From: Kribbella monticola
Lineage (GTDB): Bacteria > Actinomycetota > Actinomycetes > Propionibacteriales > Kribbellaceae
NCBI RefSeq assembly: GCF_003261635.1
Contig: NZ_QFXK01000030.1
Location: 558,001-622,000 of the forward strand
Direction of reading: 5' to 3'
DNA: 64,000 nucleotides
Positions 37,867-45,890 of this stretch are shown piece after piece (positions within the stretch are counted from its first letter, which is position 1; each line of letters opens with the position of its first letter). The position numbers and the translations under genes were made by a program. The notes below the pieces were generated by a model. The model did no database searches and was not told the DNA's origin. It saw only the letters and a program-made list of their open reading frames with translations.

Positions 37867-39063
37867 TCAGTCGGGGCGGACGGGATGAGGCGGGATCCAG
37901 CGGCTCATGGCTGTTGCTGCCGCCCAGCCGGTCAGCCCCATGACCAGTACTGCGGGTGCCAGGCCGGCCAAGGCGGTGACGGCCGCGATCAGGAGTGGGC
38001 CGGCGCCGTTGCCTGTGTCGGCGAAGAGGCGGAAGGCGCCGAGGAACTGGGCTCGGCCGATCGGAGGGGACGCGTCTGCGCCGAGCGTCATGATCACGCC
38101 GGCGCCGAGCCCGTTGCCGATGCCCATCAACAAGGCGACGGCAGTCAACGCTCCGGCCGAGTGGGTCAACGGCAGCAGGAGGTGCGCGAGACCGAGGACG
38201 GCCATCGACGGTACGGCGACCCACTTGCGGCCGAAGCGGTCCATCACCGAGCCGGCTGGATAGAACAGCAGCATGTCGACCGCGCCGGAGACGCCGAAGA
38301 TCAGGCTGGTCGTCTGCGGATCCAGACCGATGTGCTCCGCCCAGAGCGGGATCACGACTTGCCGGGACGCGCGAACGGCACCGACGAGAAGTGCGCCGAC
38401 GCCGAGCGTCCGTAGTACGGGAAGGTGCTCGCGGATGACGGCGCGGGTGGACTGTACGACGATCGGCCGGCCAGTGCGCGCACGGCGTACGGACTCGATG
38501 TCGGGAAGGCTGAGGAGGACAACGCAGGCCAGCAGCGCGCCGGCCAGGTGGACCCAATAGGCGCCGTCGGTGCCGAGGAAGCGCATCGCGAAGGCACCGA
38601 GGAACGGGCCGATGAACGACCCGATCCGCTGAACGCCACCGAGCGTGGACAACGCCCGAGCCCGAAGCTGGATGGGCACGGCCTCGCTCAGATACGCCTG
38701 CCGCGCCAGTCCCCAGACGGCTCCCGCGAGACCGGTCGTGAAGATCGCGAGCGCAAGGCCCCAGACGTTCGGCACCACCAGGCACGCAACCAGCGCCACC
38801 GACACCAGCCCGGTCGCGCCGAGCATCGCCCGCCGCTCCCCGATCCGGGTCGTCAGCGCTCCGGCCGGGATATCCCCGACCACCTGCCCCAACCCAGCGG
38901 CGGCCACCACCAACCCCGCGGTCGCCACCGCGGCCCCGAGATCCCGCGCCGACAACGCCACCACCGGCGCAATCGCCCCTTGCCCGATGCCGTACAACAA
39001 CGCCGGCAAATAAACAGCAGGAGCAATCCTCAACAACCCCGGGGACTCACCCATCCCGCCCAT
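37867..39063 (-). CDS. MFS transporter
   Basis: About 398 residues and 12 hydrophobic segments, with the MFS loop motif DIPAGALTTRIGERRAML between helices 2 and 3 and a second-half equivalent YPAGSVMDRFGRKW. I choose ATG 39063 because AAGG lies 7 bp upstream; a GTG at 39081 and ATG 39054 are alternatives. Such drug:proton antiporter-like proteins export small molecules, but nothing here shows the substrate. It is alone on its transcript, with the toxin-antitoxin pair upstream. Confidence 0.85.
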   Translation of the reverse strand: MGGMGESPGLLRIAPAVYLPALLYGIGQGAIAPVVALSARDLGAAVATAGLVVAAAGLGQVVGDIPAGALTTRIGERRAMLGATGLVSVALVACLVVPNVWGLALAIFTTGLAGAVWGLARQAYLSEAVPIQLRARALSTLGGVQRIGSFIGPFLGAFAMRFLGTDGAYWVHLAGALLACVVLLSLPDIESVRRARTGRPIVVQSTRAVIREHLPVLRTLGVGALLVGAVRASRQVVIPLWAEHIGLDPQTTSLIFGVSGAVDMLLFYPAGSVMDRFGRKWVAVPSMAVLGLAHLLLPLTHSAGALTAVALLMGIGNGLGAGVIMTLGADASPPIGRAQFLGAFRLFADTGNGAGPLLIAAVTALAGLAPAVLVMGLTGWAAATAMSRWIPPHPVRPD

Positions 39064-39110
39064 GATCCCACCTTCAACCACCCAGCAGGACAGGTGATCT
39101 CACGGGACGC

Positions 39111-39560
39111 TCAACTGTCCGCCGATCGCGGCCGCGTGACCGGCACGACAGTGAGGAGGCCCTCGAGACCGCGGAAGTCGTCCGGATTCGTGGTGAACAA
39201 GGGAAGTTCTTCTGCCACGGCGATGCTGGCGATCATCAGATCGGCCGCGCGCCGCCGAGGCGTCCGGCCGACGGCCATCACTGCCGCACAGATTCGGCCG
39301 TACATCCTCGCCGCTTCGGCGTCGAACGGGATCGGATCGAACTCGTTCTCGGCCCGCTGAAGGACGTCCATCCGGCGCGCCCGCTCAGCATGTTCCTCGT
39401 AGCCGGTCTGACCGGCTCGTACCTGATGTGGGCCCGCCGACAGCTCCGCCAGGGTGATGGCCGAGATCGCCATCTCCGCGGGCAGTTCGGCAGGATCTAT
39501 CCACCTGCGCAGGATCATGATGTTCGTGTCGAGCAGGCCTTGCTGAAACTCAACGGGCAT
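39111..39560 (-). CDS. PIN-domain toxin (VapC-like)
   Basis: 149 residues from ATG 39560, overlapping the antitoxin by 11 bp. The PIN acidic residues are visible: Asp in LLDTNIMI (residues 9-16), Glu in ITLAELSAG, and Asp in AADLMIASIA with a later TTNPDDF. VapC toxins are Mg-dependent RNases that cut tRNA or rRNA. The cognate antitoxin is encoded immediately upstream in the usual antitoxin-first order. Confidence 0.88.
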   Translation of the reverse strand: MPVEFQQGLLDTNIMILRRWIDPAELPAEMAISAITLAELSAGPHQVRAGQTGYEEHAERARRMDVLQRAENEFDPIPFDAEAARMYGRICAAVMAVGRTPRRRAADLMIASIAVAEELPLFTTNPDDFRGLEGLLTVVPVTRPRSADS

Positions 39561-39819
39561 AGGGATCGTCGAGTTCGGAGTCGACGAGGGCTTCCTGGTC
39601 GGCACGGAAGCTGTCCAGATCGATGTCCGGAGCGGTCCGCGACATCGCGGCAAACTCACCGCGGGGAACAAAGCGGCGCCGACGGCGCAGCGGGATCAAC
39701 TCACCGATCCGGTGGCCGTCCCGGGTGACGGTGAAGGACTCGCCACTCTGCACGGCGTCCATGATCTCTTTGGACCGCAACCGCAGGTCGCGTTGGGTGA
39801 TCTCGGACTGGGCACTCAT
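39550..39819 (-). CDS. Phd/YefM-type antitoxin
   Basis: 89 residues from ATG 39819 (MSAQSEITQRDLRLRSKEIM), preceded by AGGATGG; an ATG at 39828 is possible. The N-terminal QRDLRLRSKEIMDAVQSGES then FTVTRDGHRIGELIPL segment is the DNA-binding Phd/prevent-host-death fold. The C-terminal acidic stretch (DIDLDSFRADQEALVDSELD) is the expected toxin-wrapping region. It should neutralise the PIN toxin and repress the pair's own promoter. Confidence 0.85.
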   Translation of the reverse strand: MSAQSEITQRDLRLRSKEIMDAVQSGESFTVTRDGHRIGELIPLRRRRRFVPRGEFAAMSRTAPDIDLDSFRADQEALVDSELDDPYAR

Positions 39820-39881
39820 GACATCCATCCTACCCGCCTGTGGCACCTGGTGCTATCCGGTAGCACCAGGTGCGGATGGCA

Positions 39882-40286
39882 CTAGTCGAGCGCGGCGAGG
39901 GCGTCGATTTCTACCAGCATTTGTTCGAGGGGGAGGCCGGTGAAGACGGTAGTGCGGGAGGGGAGGACGCCGCTGGGGGTGCGGGCGCCGACGAATTCGG
40001 CGTAGGCCTCGTTCATCGGGGCGAAGTGCTCGCGGGTGGTGAGGTAGACGCGGAGCATCACGACATCGTCGAAGGTGGCGCCGCCGGCCTTCAGGATGGC
40101 CTCGATGTTCTGCAGCACGCGGGTGGTCTGCGCCTTCACGTCGCCTTCGAAGACGAACTCGCCGCTGGCCGGGTCGACCGAGCCCTGGCCGGACACCTGC
40201 AGGATGCCGCCCTTGCGCACCCCTTGGGAGAACACGGGCATCGGCGCGGGGGCGTCGGGCGTGGAGATGACGGTCTTGGAAGACAT
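39882..40286 (-). CDS. RidA/YjgF-family imine/enamine deaminase
   Basis: 134 residues. RidA proteins hydrolyse reactive enamines and imines released by PLP-dependent dehydratases, giving the keto acid and ammonia. Key features are present: GDVKAQTTRVLQNIEAILKA, MLRVYLTT, and the active-site Arg in PSRTTVFTGLP. It is the last gene of the kinase-IclR-RidA operon, opposite a PLP dehydratase-like gene, which suggests it finishes that enzyme's reaction. Confidence 0.9.
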   Translation of the reverse strand: MSSKTVISTPDAPAPMPVFSQGVRKGGILQVSGQGSVDPASGEFVFEGDVKAQTTRVLQNIEAILKAGGATFDDVVMLRVYLTTREHFAPMNEAYAEFVGARTPSGVLPSRTTVFTGLPLEQMLVEIDALAALD

Positions 40287-40314
40287 CTGGATACAGCCTT
40301 TCTCAGGTGAGTTG

Positions 40315-41049
40315 TCAGTTGTAGTCGGCGGCGATCGCGGCCGTCGTGGCGAGCAGGTCCGGCAGCAGTTCCAGTACCTGCTCGTAGTTGAGCAGAACGT
40401 CCGGCACCGACACGGAGACGGCCCCGACCACCCGGCCGGAGCGTTCCTTGATCGGTGCCCCGATGCAGTTGATGAACGACTCGTGTTCGGCCCGGTCGTG
40501 TGCCCAGCCCTGTTCCCGGACGAGGTCGAGTTCGTCGCGCAGCGCGTCCGGGTCGGTGATCGTGTTCGGGGTGAACTGCCGGTACTCGATCGTGGTCAGC
40601 AACGCCTCCCGCTGCCGCTTCGGCTGAGCCGCCAGGAGCACCTTGCCGACCGCCGTACAGTGCAGTGCCGCTGGTACGCCGACCTGCGAGTACATGCGGA
40701 CCGACTGCACGCTGTCGAGCTTGTCGATGTAGATGACCTGCCCGTTCTCGTACGCCGCCAGGTGCACCGTCTGACCCGTCTTCTGGTTCAGCCGACGCAG
40801 ATGCGGTGCAGCAACAGCCCGTACGACGTGTTGCTCGCGTGCCGTATCCGCCAAGGAAAACAGGCGCGAGCCCAGTCGATACCGGTGGGCCCCGTCGCGG
40901 CGTACGAAGCGCTCGACCTCCATCGTGCGCAGCAGCCGCAGCACGGTGGTCTTGTGCACGTCCAGCTCGGTCGCCAGCTCGTCGAGGGATCGGTCGCCTT
41001 CACCGAGGCTCACCAGGATCTGCAGCGCTCTGGCCAGGCTCTGACTCAT
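40315..41049 (-). CDS. IclR-family transcriptional regulator
   Basis: 244 residues with an N-terminal winged helix-turn-helix (about 1-65; LDELATELDVHKTTVLRLLR) and a C-terminal IclR effector domain (about 80-240, with RQREALLTTIEYRQFTPNTI and CIGAPIKERSGRVVGAVSVS). IclR proteins that control sugar-acid catabolism include KdgR, which senses 2-keto-3-deoxygluconate. It overlaps the kinase gene by 4 bp. The palindrome at 42134-42163 is the likely operator. Confidence 0.92.
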   Translation of the reverse strand: MSQSLARALQILVSLGEGDRSLDELATELDVHKTTVLRLLRTMEVERFVRRDGAHRYRLGSRLFSLADTAREQHVVRAVAAPHLRRLNQKTGQTVHLAAYENGQVIYIDKLDSVQSVRMYSQVGVPAALHCTAVGKVLLAAQPKRQREALLTTIEYRQFTPNTITDPDALRDELDLVREQGWAHDRAEHESFINCIGAPIKERSGRVVGAVSVSVPDVLLNYEQVLELLPDLLATTAAIAADYN

Positions 41050-42065
41050 ACGCCCCCTCCCACCAACGCCGGCGAACTGATGCCTGCAGCACCTACCTCA
41101 GTACGCACCCACTCCTCATCGGAGCAGTGCAGCAAAGCATCCCGTACTACGGACCCCGGTGGCGCAGCGTGATCGTCCGGCACCGCAAGGACCGCCGCCG
41201 CGCTCAGGTGACCCAGTCGAAGCCTCTGCTCCATCGGCAACCCCTGCAACGTGCCGGCCAGGAACCCAGCGGCGAAAGCGTCCCCTGCTCCCACCGGCTC
41301 CACCACGTCGACCCTCAGCGCAGGAACCTCAGTACTACGGCCGCTCGGCTCCAGCGCGAGCGCTGCGTGCGCGTCGGACTTCACCACGAGCGTCGACCGC
41401 GGACCGAGCAGCCGCCGAAGCTCAGCAGGGTCGCTCGTGTCAGCGAAGAGCATCGCCTCGTCCGCACCGATCAGCACCACATCAGCAGCACGCAGCAACC
41501 GCCACAGCGGTGCCGGATCAGTGTCGCGCCACAGCGCCGGACGCCAGTTCAGGTCGACGCTCAGCGTGAAACCGAGCGAGTCCCGCAGTACAGCCAATCG
41601 GTCCAGCATCTCGGCCGCTGTCGTGGAGATGGCCGCAGTGATCCCAGTGGTGTGCACGAGCTCCGCACCGACCAGCCGGTTGTGCACAGCCGGTCGGTCG
41701 AGGAAGGCCGGATCCATTGCGGCGGCAGCCGAGCCGGAACGGTAGTAGTGCATCCGGGTGCGACCGGCGATGCTGTGCTTCACATAGAGCCCAGTAGGCC
41801 GCACTGGGTCGTCCTCGACTCCACCAACGTCGACACCACGGGACTGCAGGTCACGCAGCACGTGACGACCGAAGCCGTCGGCTCCGATCCGTGAGACCCA
41901 GCCGGTCGGGATACCGAGCGCCGCCAGGCCGCCGGCGACATTGCACTCGGCACCACCGACGGAACGCCGGAACGTCTCGACATCCTCCAGCGGGGCGCCG
42001 GTGTCGGCGGCGAGCATGATCATCGCTTCGCCGACGCAGATCGCCCGAGGTACCACCTCGACCAT
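41046..42065 (-). CDS. PfkB-family sugar kinase, probable 2-keto-3-deoxygluconate kinase
   Basis: 339 residues. PfkB motif 1 is seen in RSVGGAECNVAGGLAALG and motif 2 in EPVGAGDAFAAGFLAG with the catalytic Asp of GAGD. The MHYYRSGSAAAAM segment resembles KDG kinases (KdgK), which use Tyr/Arg there to bind the sugar acid. Together with the KDPG aldolase across the divergent promoter, it should phosphorylate KDG to KDPG. Ribokinase or fructokinase activity cannot be excluded from sequence alone. Confidence 0.82.
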   Translation of the reverse strand: MVEVVPRAICVGEAMIMLAADTGAPLEDVETFRRSVGGAECNVAGGLAALGIPTGWVSRIGADGFGRHVLRDLQSRGVDVGGVEDDPVRPTGLYVKHSIAGRTRMHYYRSGSAAAAMDPAFLDRPAVHNRLVGAELVHTTGITAAISTTAAEMLDRLAVLRDSLGFTLSVDLNWRPALWRDTDPAPLWRLLRAADVVLIGADEAMLFADTSDPAELRRLLGPRSTLVVKSDAHAALALEPSGRSTEVPALRVDVVEPVGAGDAFAAGFLAGTLQGLPMEQRLRLGHLSAAAVLAVPDDHAAPPGSVVRDALLHCSDEEWVRTEVGAAGISSPALVGGGV

Positions 42066-42091
42066 CGGCCAGTCCTCTCGGGCAGCTGTCG

Positions 42092-42121
42092 TTGACGGGA
42101 GTTCCCCCGCGATGCTACAAC
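42092..42121 (+). promoter_or_regulatory. Probable promoter of the dehydratase-deacylase-aldolase-permease operon
   Basis: TTGACG and TACAAC are spaced 18 bp apart on the plus strand. Its -10 overlaps the -10 of the divergent promoter, and the operator palindrome would lie just downstream of the start site. Confidence 0.45.
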
Positions 42122-42141
42122 CGGTACGTCAGAATGCGCAA
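42112..42141 (-). promoter_or_regulatory. Probable promoter of the kinase-IclR-RidA operon
   Basis: On the minus strand TTGCGC and TAGCAT are spaced 18 bp apart. The -35 hexamer lies inside the first half of the IclR-type operator, so binding there would block this promoter. Confidence 0.45.
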
Positions 42142-42163
42142 CGATCGTTGCAACATGCGCAAC
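42134..42163. promoter_or_regulatory. IclR-type operator region
   Basis: The core GCAACGATCGTTGC (42138-42151) is a perfect 14-bp palindrome. It is flanked by two direct copies of ATGCGCAAC (42134-42142 and 42155-42163), and GTTGC/GCAAC half-sites recur at two spacings. It lies in the 130-bp divergent intergenic region beside an iclR gene, so it is the natural binding site for that regulator on both operons. Confidence 0.75.
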
Positions 42164-42195
42164 CCGCACTTTGCATCACCGATCCGAGGGAAGCA

Positions 42196-43506
42196 ATGTC
42201 CGCTTCGTACGATGCCGCAGCCGTCGCAGCGCTGGCCGACAAGCCGGTGAGCTGGCGGGACAAAGCACTGCCGCCGGCGTTCTGGGGCCGGACCGTCGCC
42301 GAAATACTGGCCGGCAAACCGCGGCTGTCCGACCTGCCGACTCCCCTGCTCACTCTGTCCGCGCCTGGCCTGCGGCACAACGTCGACACGATGGCCCGCT
42401 GGTGCGCAGCGCACGGAGTCGAGATCGCTCCGCACGGCAAGACCACGATGTCCCCTGCGCTCTGGGCGACCCAGCTCGAGGCCGGCGCATGGGGTATGAC
42501 GTTCGCCAACGCCTTCCAGCTCAGCGTCGCCCGGGCCTTCGGAGTCAGCCGGGTGATGATCGCCAACGCCATGATCTCCCCGCTGCAGTTGCGCTGGATC
42601 GCCGACGAACTCGCCGCTGACCAGGGGTTCGAGGTGATGGTCTGGGCCGACTCGGTCCGCACCGTCGAGATCATGGAGGCGGCCCGGTCGGCGTACGTCG
42701 AAGCGGGCGCGCGCCGGCTCGACGTACTGGTCGAGGTCGGGGGCATCGGCGGTCGTACTGGGGCACGAGGTGCCGAGACAGCGCTTGAAGTCGCCGCTGC
42801 GATCGAGGCTGCGCCAACCCTCCGGCTGGCCGGCGTCGCCGGGTACGAGGGCGCGATCGCTCACGGCGCCGACGAGGCTGGGCTCGAACACGTCCGCTCC
42901 TACCTACGGGACCTCGCCTCCGTCCACACCCGCTTGCAGGAGGACGGCCGGTACGACGACGGCCTGGTGCCGGTGGTCAGCGCGGGCGGAAGCGCGTACT
43001 TCGAGCAGGTGGCTCAGGTACTCGGCCCGCTCACCTCGACCGGTGCCCGCGTGGTGATCCGTTCGGGGGCATACATCGCGCACGATGACGGGTACTACCG
43101 CGAGATCTCTCCGCTCGGAGAAGCGCCGCGGACCGACGGCGACCGGCTGGTCCCGGCGATGCACGGCTGGATCAGGATCACCTCGCAACCCGAACCAGGG
43201 TTGGCGATCTTCGACGCCGGCAAGCGCGACCTGCCCTTCGACGAGAACCTGCCCGAGCCGCAGCTCCTTCGTCCCCGTACGCCGGGCGACGCGGTCCGCC
43301 GGGTCGAGGGAATGACCGTCACCAAGATGAACGACCAGCACGGGTTCCTCACCTTCGGCACGGACGCCCTGCAGATCGGCGACGAACTGCGAGTGGGCCT
43401 GTCCCACCCCTGTACGGCGTTCGACAAGTGGGGCCTGATCCCGGTCATCGACGACCCGGACGCCGACGACCCCGTAGTCGTCGATCTGATCCGCACCTTC
43501 TTCTGA
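42196..43506 (+). CDS. DSD1/alanine-racemase-fold PLP enzyme (D-amino acid dehydratase/deaminase-like)
   Basis: 436 residues from ATG 42196 (GAGGGAAGCA upstream). Fold-type III PLP enzyme: Schiff-base Lys82 in PHGKTTMSP, TIM-barrel N-terminal domain, and a C-terminal beta domain with His404 and Cys406 (SHPCTAFDKW), the zinc ligands of D-serine dehydratase-like enzymes. Such enzymes eliminate ammonia from D-hydroxy amino acids, or act as D-threonine aldolases. Context with RidA, KDG kinase and KDPG aldolase suggests D-glucosaminate dehydratase activity giving KDG; this is inference. Confidence 0.82.
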   Translation: MSASYDAAAVAALADKPVSWRDKALPPAFWGRTVAEILAGKPRLSDLPTPLLTLSAPGLRHNVDTMARWCAAHGVEIAPHGKTTMSPALWATQLEAGAWGMTFANAFQLSVARAFGVSRVMIANAMISPLQLRWIADELAADQGFEVMVWADSVRTVEIMEAARSAYVEAGARRLDVLVEVGGIGGRTGARGAETALEVAAAIEAAPTLRLAGVAGYEGAIAHGADEAGLEHVRSYLRDLASVHTRLQEDGRYDDGLVPVVSAGGSAYFEQVAQVLGPLTSTGARVVIRSGAYIAHDDGYYREISPLGEAPRTDGDRLVPAMHGWIRITSQPEPGLAIFDAGKRDLPFDENLPEPQLLRPRTPGDAVRRVEGMTVTKMNDQHGFLTFGTDALQIGDELRVGLSHPCTAFDKWGLIPVIDDPDADDPVVVDLIRTFF

Positions 43507-43563
43507 ACTCCGACCTGAACCCCGACCTGAACTCCGACCGGAACCCCGACCTGAGCTCCGACC
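43504..43563 (+). repeat. Five tandem copies of a 12-bp unit
   Basis: Exactly five 12-bp units variant of TGAACTCCGACC run from the stop codon of the dehydratase gene: unit 1 includes that stop, units 2-5 differ by one or two bases (C/T at position 6, TGA to GGA in unit 4, A to G in unit 5). Four of five units carry an in-frame TGA. It lies in the 76-bp gap before the deacylase ATG. Confidence 0.9.
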
Positions 43564-43582
43564 GATCGATCGTGAGGGCCTG

Positions 43583-45181
43583 ATGACCGACCTGCTGATC
43601 TGCGGCGCGACGGTGTACGACGGCACGGGCGCGCCCGGTGTCCGCGCGGACGTCGCGATCGACGCCGGCCGGATCGTAGCCGTCGGCAACGACCTTCCCG
43701 CCGCGGCAAGAACCATCGACGCCGACGGCCTGGCGCTATCGCCCGGCTTCATCGACATGCACGCGCACTCCGACCTGCAGATCCTCGCGAACCCGGACCA
43801 TCTGGCCAAGGTCAGCCAGGGCGTCACCTTGGAGGTGCTCGGCCAGGACGGCCTGTCGTTCGCCCCGATCGACGATCCGACCCGGGCCGCCGTCCGTCGC
43901 CAGATCGCCGGCTGGAACGGCGAACCCGACGACTTCGACTTCTCCTGGTCCACGGTCGCCGGCTACCTGGACCGACTCGACCAGGGCATCGCCTGCAACG
44001 CGGCGTACCTGGTCCCGCAGGGCACGCTGCGGATGATGGTCGTCGGTACGGCGAACCGCCCGGCCACCCGCGCCGAGCTCGACGAGATGAAGCGGCTCTT
44101 GGCTGTCGGCCTGGAGGAGGGTGCCGCCGGGATGAGCAGCGGCCTCACCTACACGCCGGGGATGTTCGCCGACACCGCCGAACTGGTGGAGCTCTGCCGC
44201 GTGGTCGCGTCGTACGGCGGCTACTACAGCCCGCACCAGCGCTCGTACGGCAAGGGCGCGCTGGAGGCGTACGGCGAAATGATCGACGTCGCCCGGGAAG
44301 CAGGCTGCGCACTGCATCTCACCCACGCGACGATGAACTTCGAGCCGAACCGGGGCCGTGGCGGCGACCTCCTCGCGTTGATCGACGCGGGGCTGGCCGA
44401 CGGCGTCGACATCACCACCGACACCTATCCTTACTTGCCCGGGGCAACCACTCTGGCCGCGATCCTTCCGAGCTGGACCGCCGAGGGCGGCCCGGACGCG
44501 TTGCTGGCGCGGCTCGCCGACCCGGTGGACCGCGAGCGGATCACCTTCGAGTTGGAGCAGGTCGGGACCGATGGATGCCACGGCTGCGTGACCGACTGGA
44601 ACACGATCGAGATCGGCGGGGTCAAGAACCCGACCCTGACCGGTGCCGTCGGCAACACGATCGCCGAGATCGCGGCCGGCATCGACAAGCCGCCGTCCTG
44701 GGTGTTCTTCGACCTGCTGATCAGGGACAACCTCGCGACCACGATCCTGCAGCACGTCGGCCACGAGGAGAACGTGCAGGCGATCATGCAGCATCCGACC
44801 CATACAGGCGGTTCGGACGGCATCCTGGTCGGCGGCAAACCGCATCCACGCGCGTGGGGGACGTTCCCGCGGTACCTCGCGTACTACGTCCGTGAGCTGG
44901 GCGTTCTCGAGCTGGCCGACTGCATTCACCATCTGACCGGGCGTCCCGCCCGCCGGCTGCGGCTCGCCGATCGAGGACTGGTCCGGGTGGGGTACCACGC
45001 CGATCTCGTCCTCTTCGATCCTCTTGCCGTCCGCGACGCCGCGACCTTCGACAACCCACGCCAGCAGGCCGAGGGCATCCCCTGGGTCCTGGTCAACGGT
45101 GTCCCCGTCATCGCCGACGGACGCCGTACCGACGAACTGCCCGGCCGCGCGATCCGCCGTACCCCTAGCGAAGGAAACTGA
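43583..45181 (+). CDS. D-aminoacylase-family amidohydrolase (N-acyl-D-amino acid deacylase-like)
   Basis: 532 residues. Zinc amidohydrolase: His60 and His62 in FIDMHAHSD, later His in PHQRSYG and LHLTHATMNF, and Asp in HTGGSDGILVG. In classical D-aminoacylases a Cys of a GNCG motif bridges the metals; here the motif is GQDG with Asp89, a change that may alter metal or substrate preference. Removes an acyl group from a D-configured N-acyl amine acid. Stop overlaps the aldolase ATG (TGATG). In context, N-acetyl-D-glucosaminate is a candidate substrate. Confidence 0.85.
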   Translation: MTDLLICGATVYDGTGAPGVRADVAIDAGRIVAVGNDLPAAARTIDADGLALSPGFIDMHAHSDLQILANPDHLAKVSQGVTLEVLGQDGLSFAPIDDPTRAAVRRQIAGWNGEPDDFDFSWSTVAGYLDRLDQGIACNAAYLVPQGTLRMMVVGTANRPATRAELDEMKRLLAVGLEEGAAGMSSGLTYTPGMFADTAELVELCRVVASYGGYYSPHQRSYGKGALEAYGEMIDVAREAGCALHLTHATMNFEPNRGRGGDLLALIDAGLADGVDITTDTYPYLPGATTLAAILPSWTAEGGPDALLARLADPVDRERITFELEQVGTDGCHGCVTDWNTIEIGGVKNPTLTGAVGNTIAEIAAGIDKPPSWVFFDLLIRDNLATTILQHVGHEENVQAIMQHPTHTGGSDGILVGGKPHPRAWGTFPRYLAYYVRELGVLELADCIHHLTGRPARRLRLADRGLVRVGYHADLVLFDPLAVRDAATFDNPRQQAEGIPWVLVNGVPVIADGRRTDELPGRAIRRTPSEGN

Positions 45182-45813
45182 TGAGCACTCTGGACCTGCT
45201 GCGCCAAGACCGCGTACTGAGCGTCGTCCGGGCACCGGCGATCGACGACGCGCGCGACCTCTGCGCCGCATTGGTTGCCGGCGGCATCCATGTGATCGAG
45301 CTGACCTTCACCACACCGGAGCTGCCCCGGCATCTGGAACGAGCGGCGTCGACCGCGGCCGAGACGGGCGCAGTGGTGGGTGCCGGGACCGTACAGACAG
45401 CTGCGCAGGCCAAGCAGGCGGTCGAATCGGGCGCCCAGTTCATCGTGACGCCCGGTCAAGGGCTGGAGGCGTCGGCGATCGTGGCGACCGGGCACGCCGC
45501 GGGCATCCCTGTCGTGCTCGGTGCGTTCACGCCGTCCGAGGTGATGACGGCGCTGGCCCTGGGCTCCGACGCAGTCAAGATCTTCCCAGCGCATCAGCTG
45601 GGGCCGAAATACCTGAAGGACCTCGGCGGCCCGTTCCCCGGCGTACCGCTGGTTCCGTCCGGCGGGGTGAACGCCGGGAACGCCCGGCAGTTCCTCGATG
45701 CCGGTGCGCTCGCGGTCAGCGCCGGTACGGACGTGGTGTCCCCCGCCGATGTGGAGGCCGCCCGCTGGTCGGACATCACCGCGAAGGCCACCACCTTCTG
45801 CGCCGCCCTCTAG
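45181..45813 (+). CDS. eda: 2-keto-3-deoxy-6-phosphogluconate (KDPG) aldolase
   Basis: 210 residues, normal length. Class I aldolase: Schiff-base Lys133 in SDAVKIFPA, catalytic Glu40 in HVIELTFTTP, Arg17, and the phosphate-binding PSGGVNAGN and GAGTV segments. It cleaves KDPG to pyruvate and glyceraldehyde-3-phosphate, the last Entner-Doudoroff step. The one-base overlap with the deacylase gene and the kinase on the opposite operon make it the terminal enzyme of this locus. Some family members also use 4-hydroxy-2-oxoglutarate. Confidence 0.92.
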   Translation: MSTLDLLRQDRVLSVVRAPAIDDARDLCAALVAGGIHVIELTFTTPELPRHLERAASTAAETGAVVGAGTVQTAAQAKQAVESGAQFIVTPGQGLEASAIVATGHAAGIPVVLGAFTPSEVMTALALGSDAVKIFPAHQLGPKYLKDLGGPFPGVPLVPSGGVNAGNARQFLDAGALAVSAGTDVVSPADVEAARWSDITAKATTFCAAL

Positions 45814-45890
45814 TTCCCCGCGCTGCCTGTAGTTTCCCGCTGCCTCCTTGCTGACTTGCCCCCGCCCCTGCTAGCCCTTGGAGTGTCCCC

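Noticed and set aside
39111-39819. Toxin-antitoxin pair as a sign of a prophage or island boundary
   Set aside because: No integrase, attachment-site repeats or phage genes nearby; such pairs are common in actinobacterial chromosomes.
43736-45271. Long minus-strand frame opposite the deacylase gene
   Set aside because: The plus-strand gene has intact catalytic motifs and a TGATG coupling to the aldolase; the antisense frame is composition-driven.
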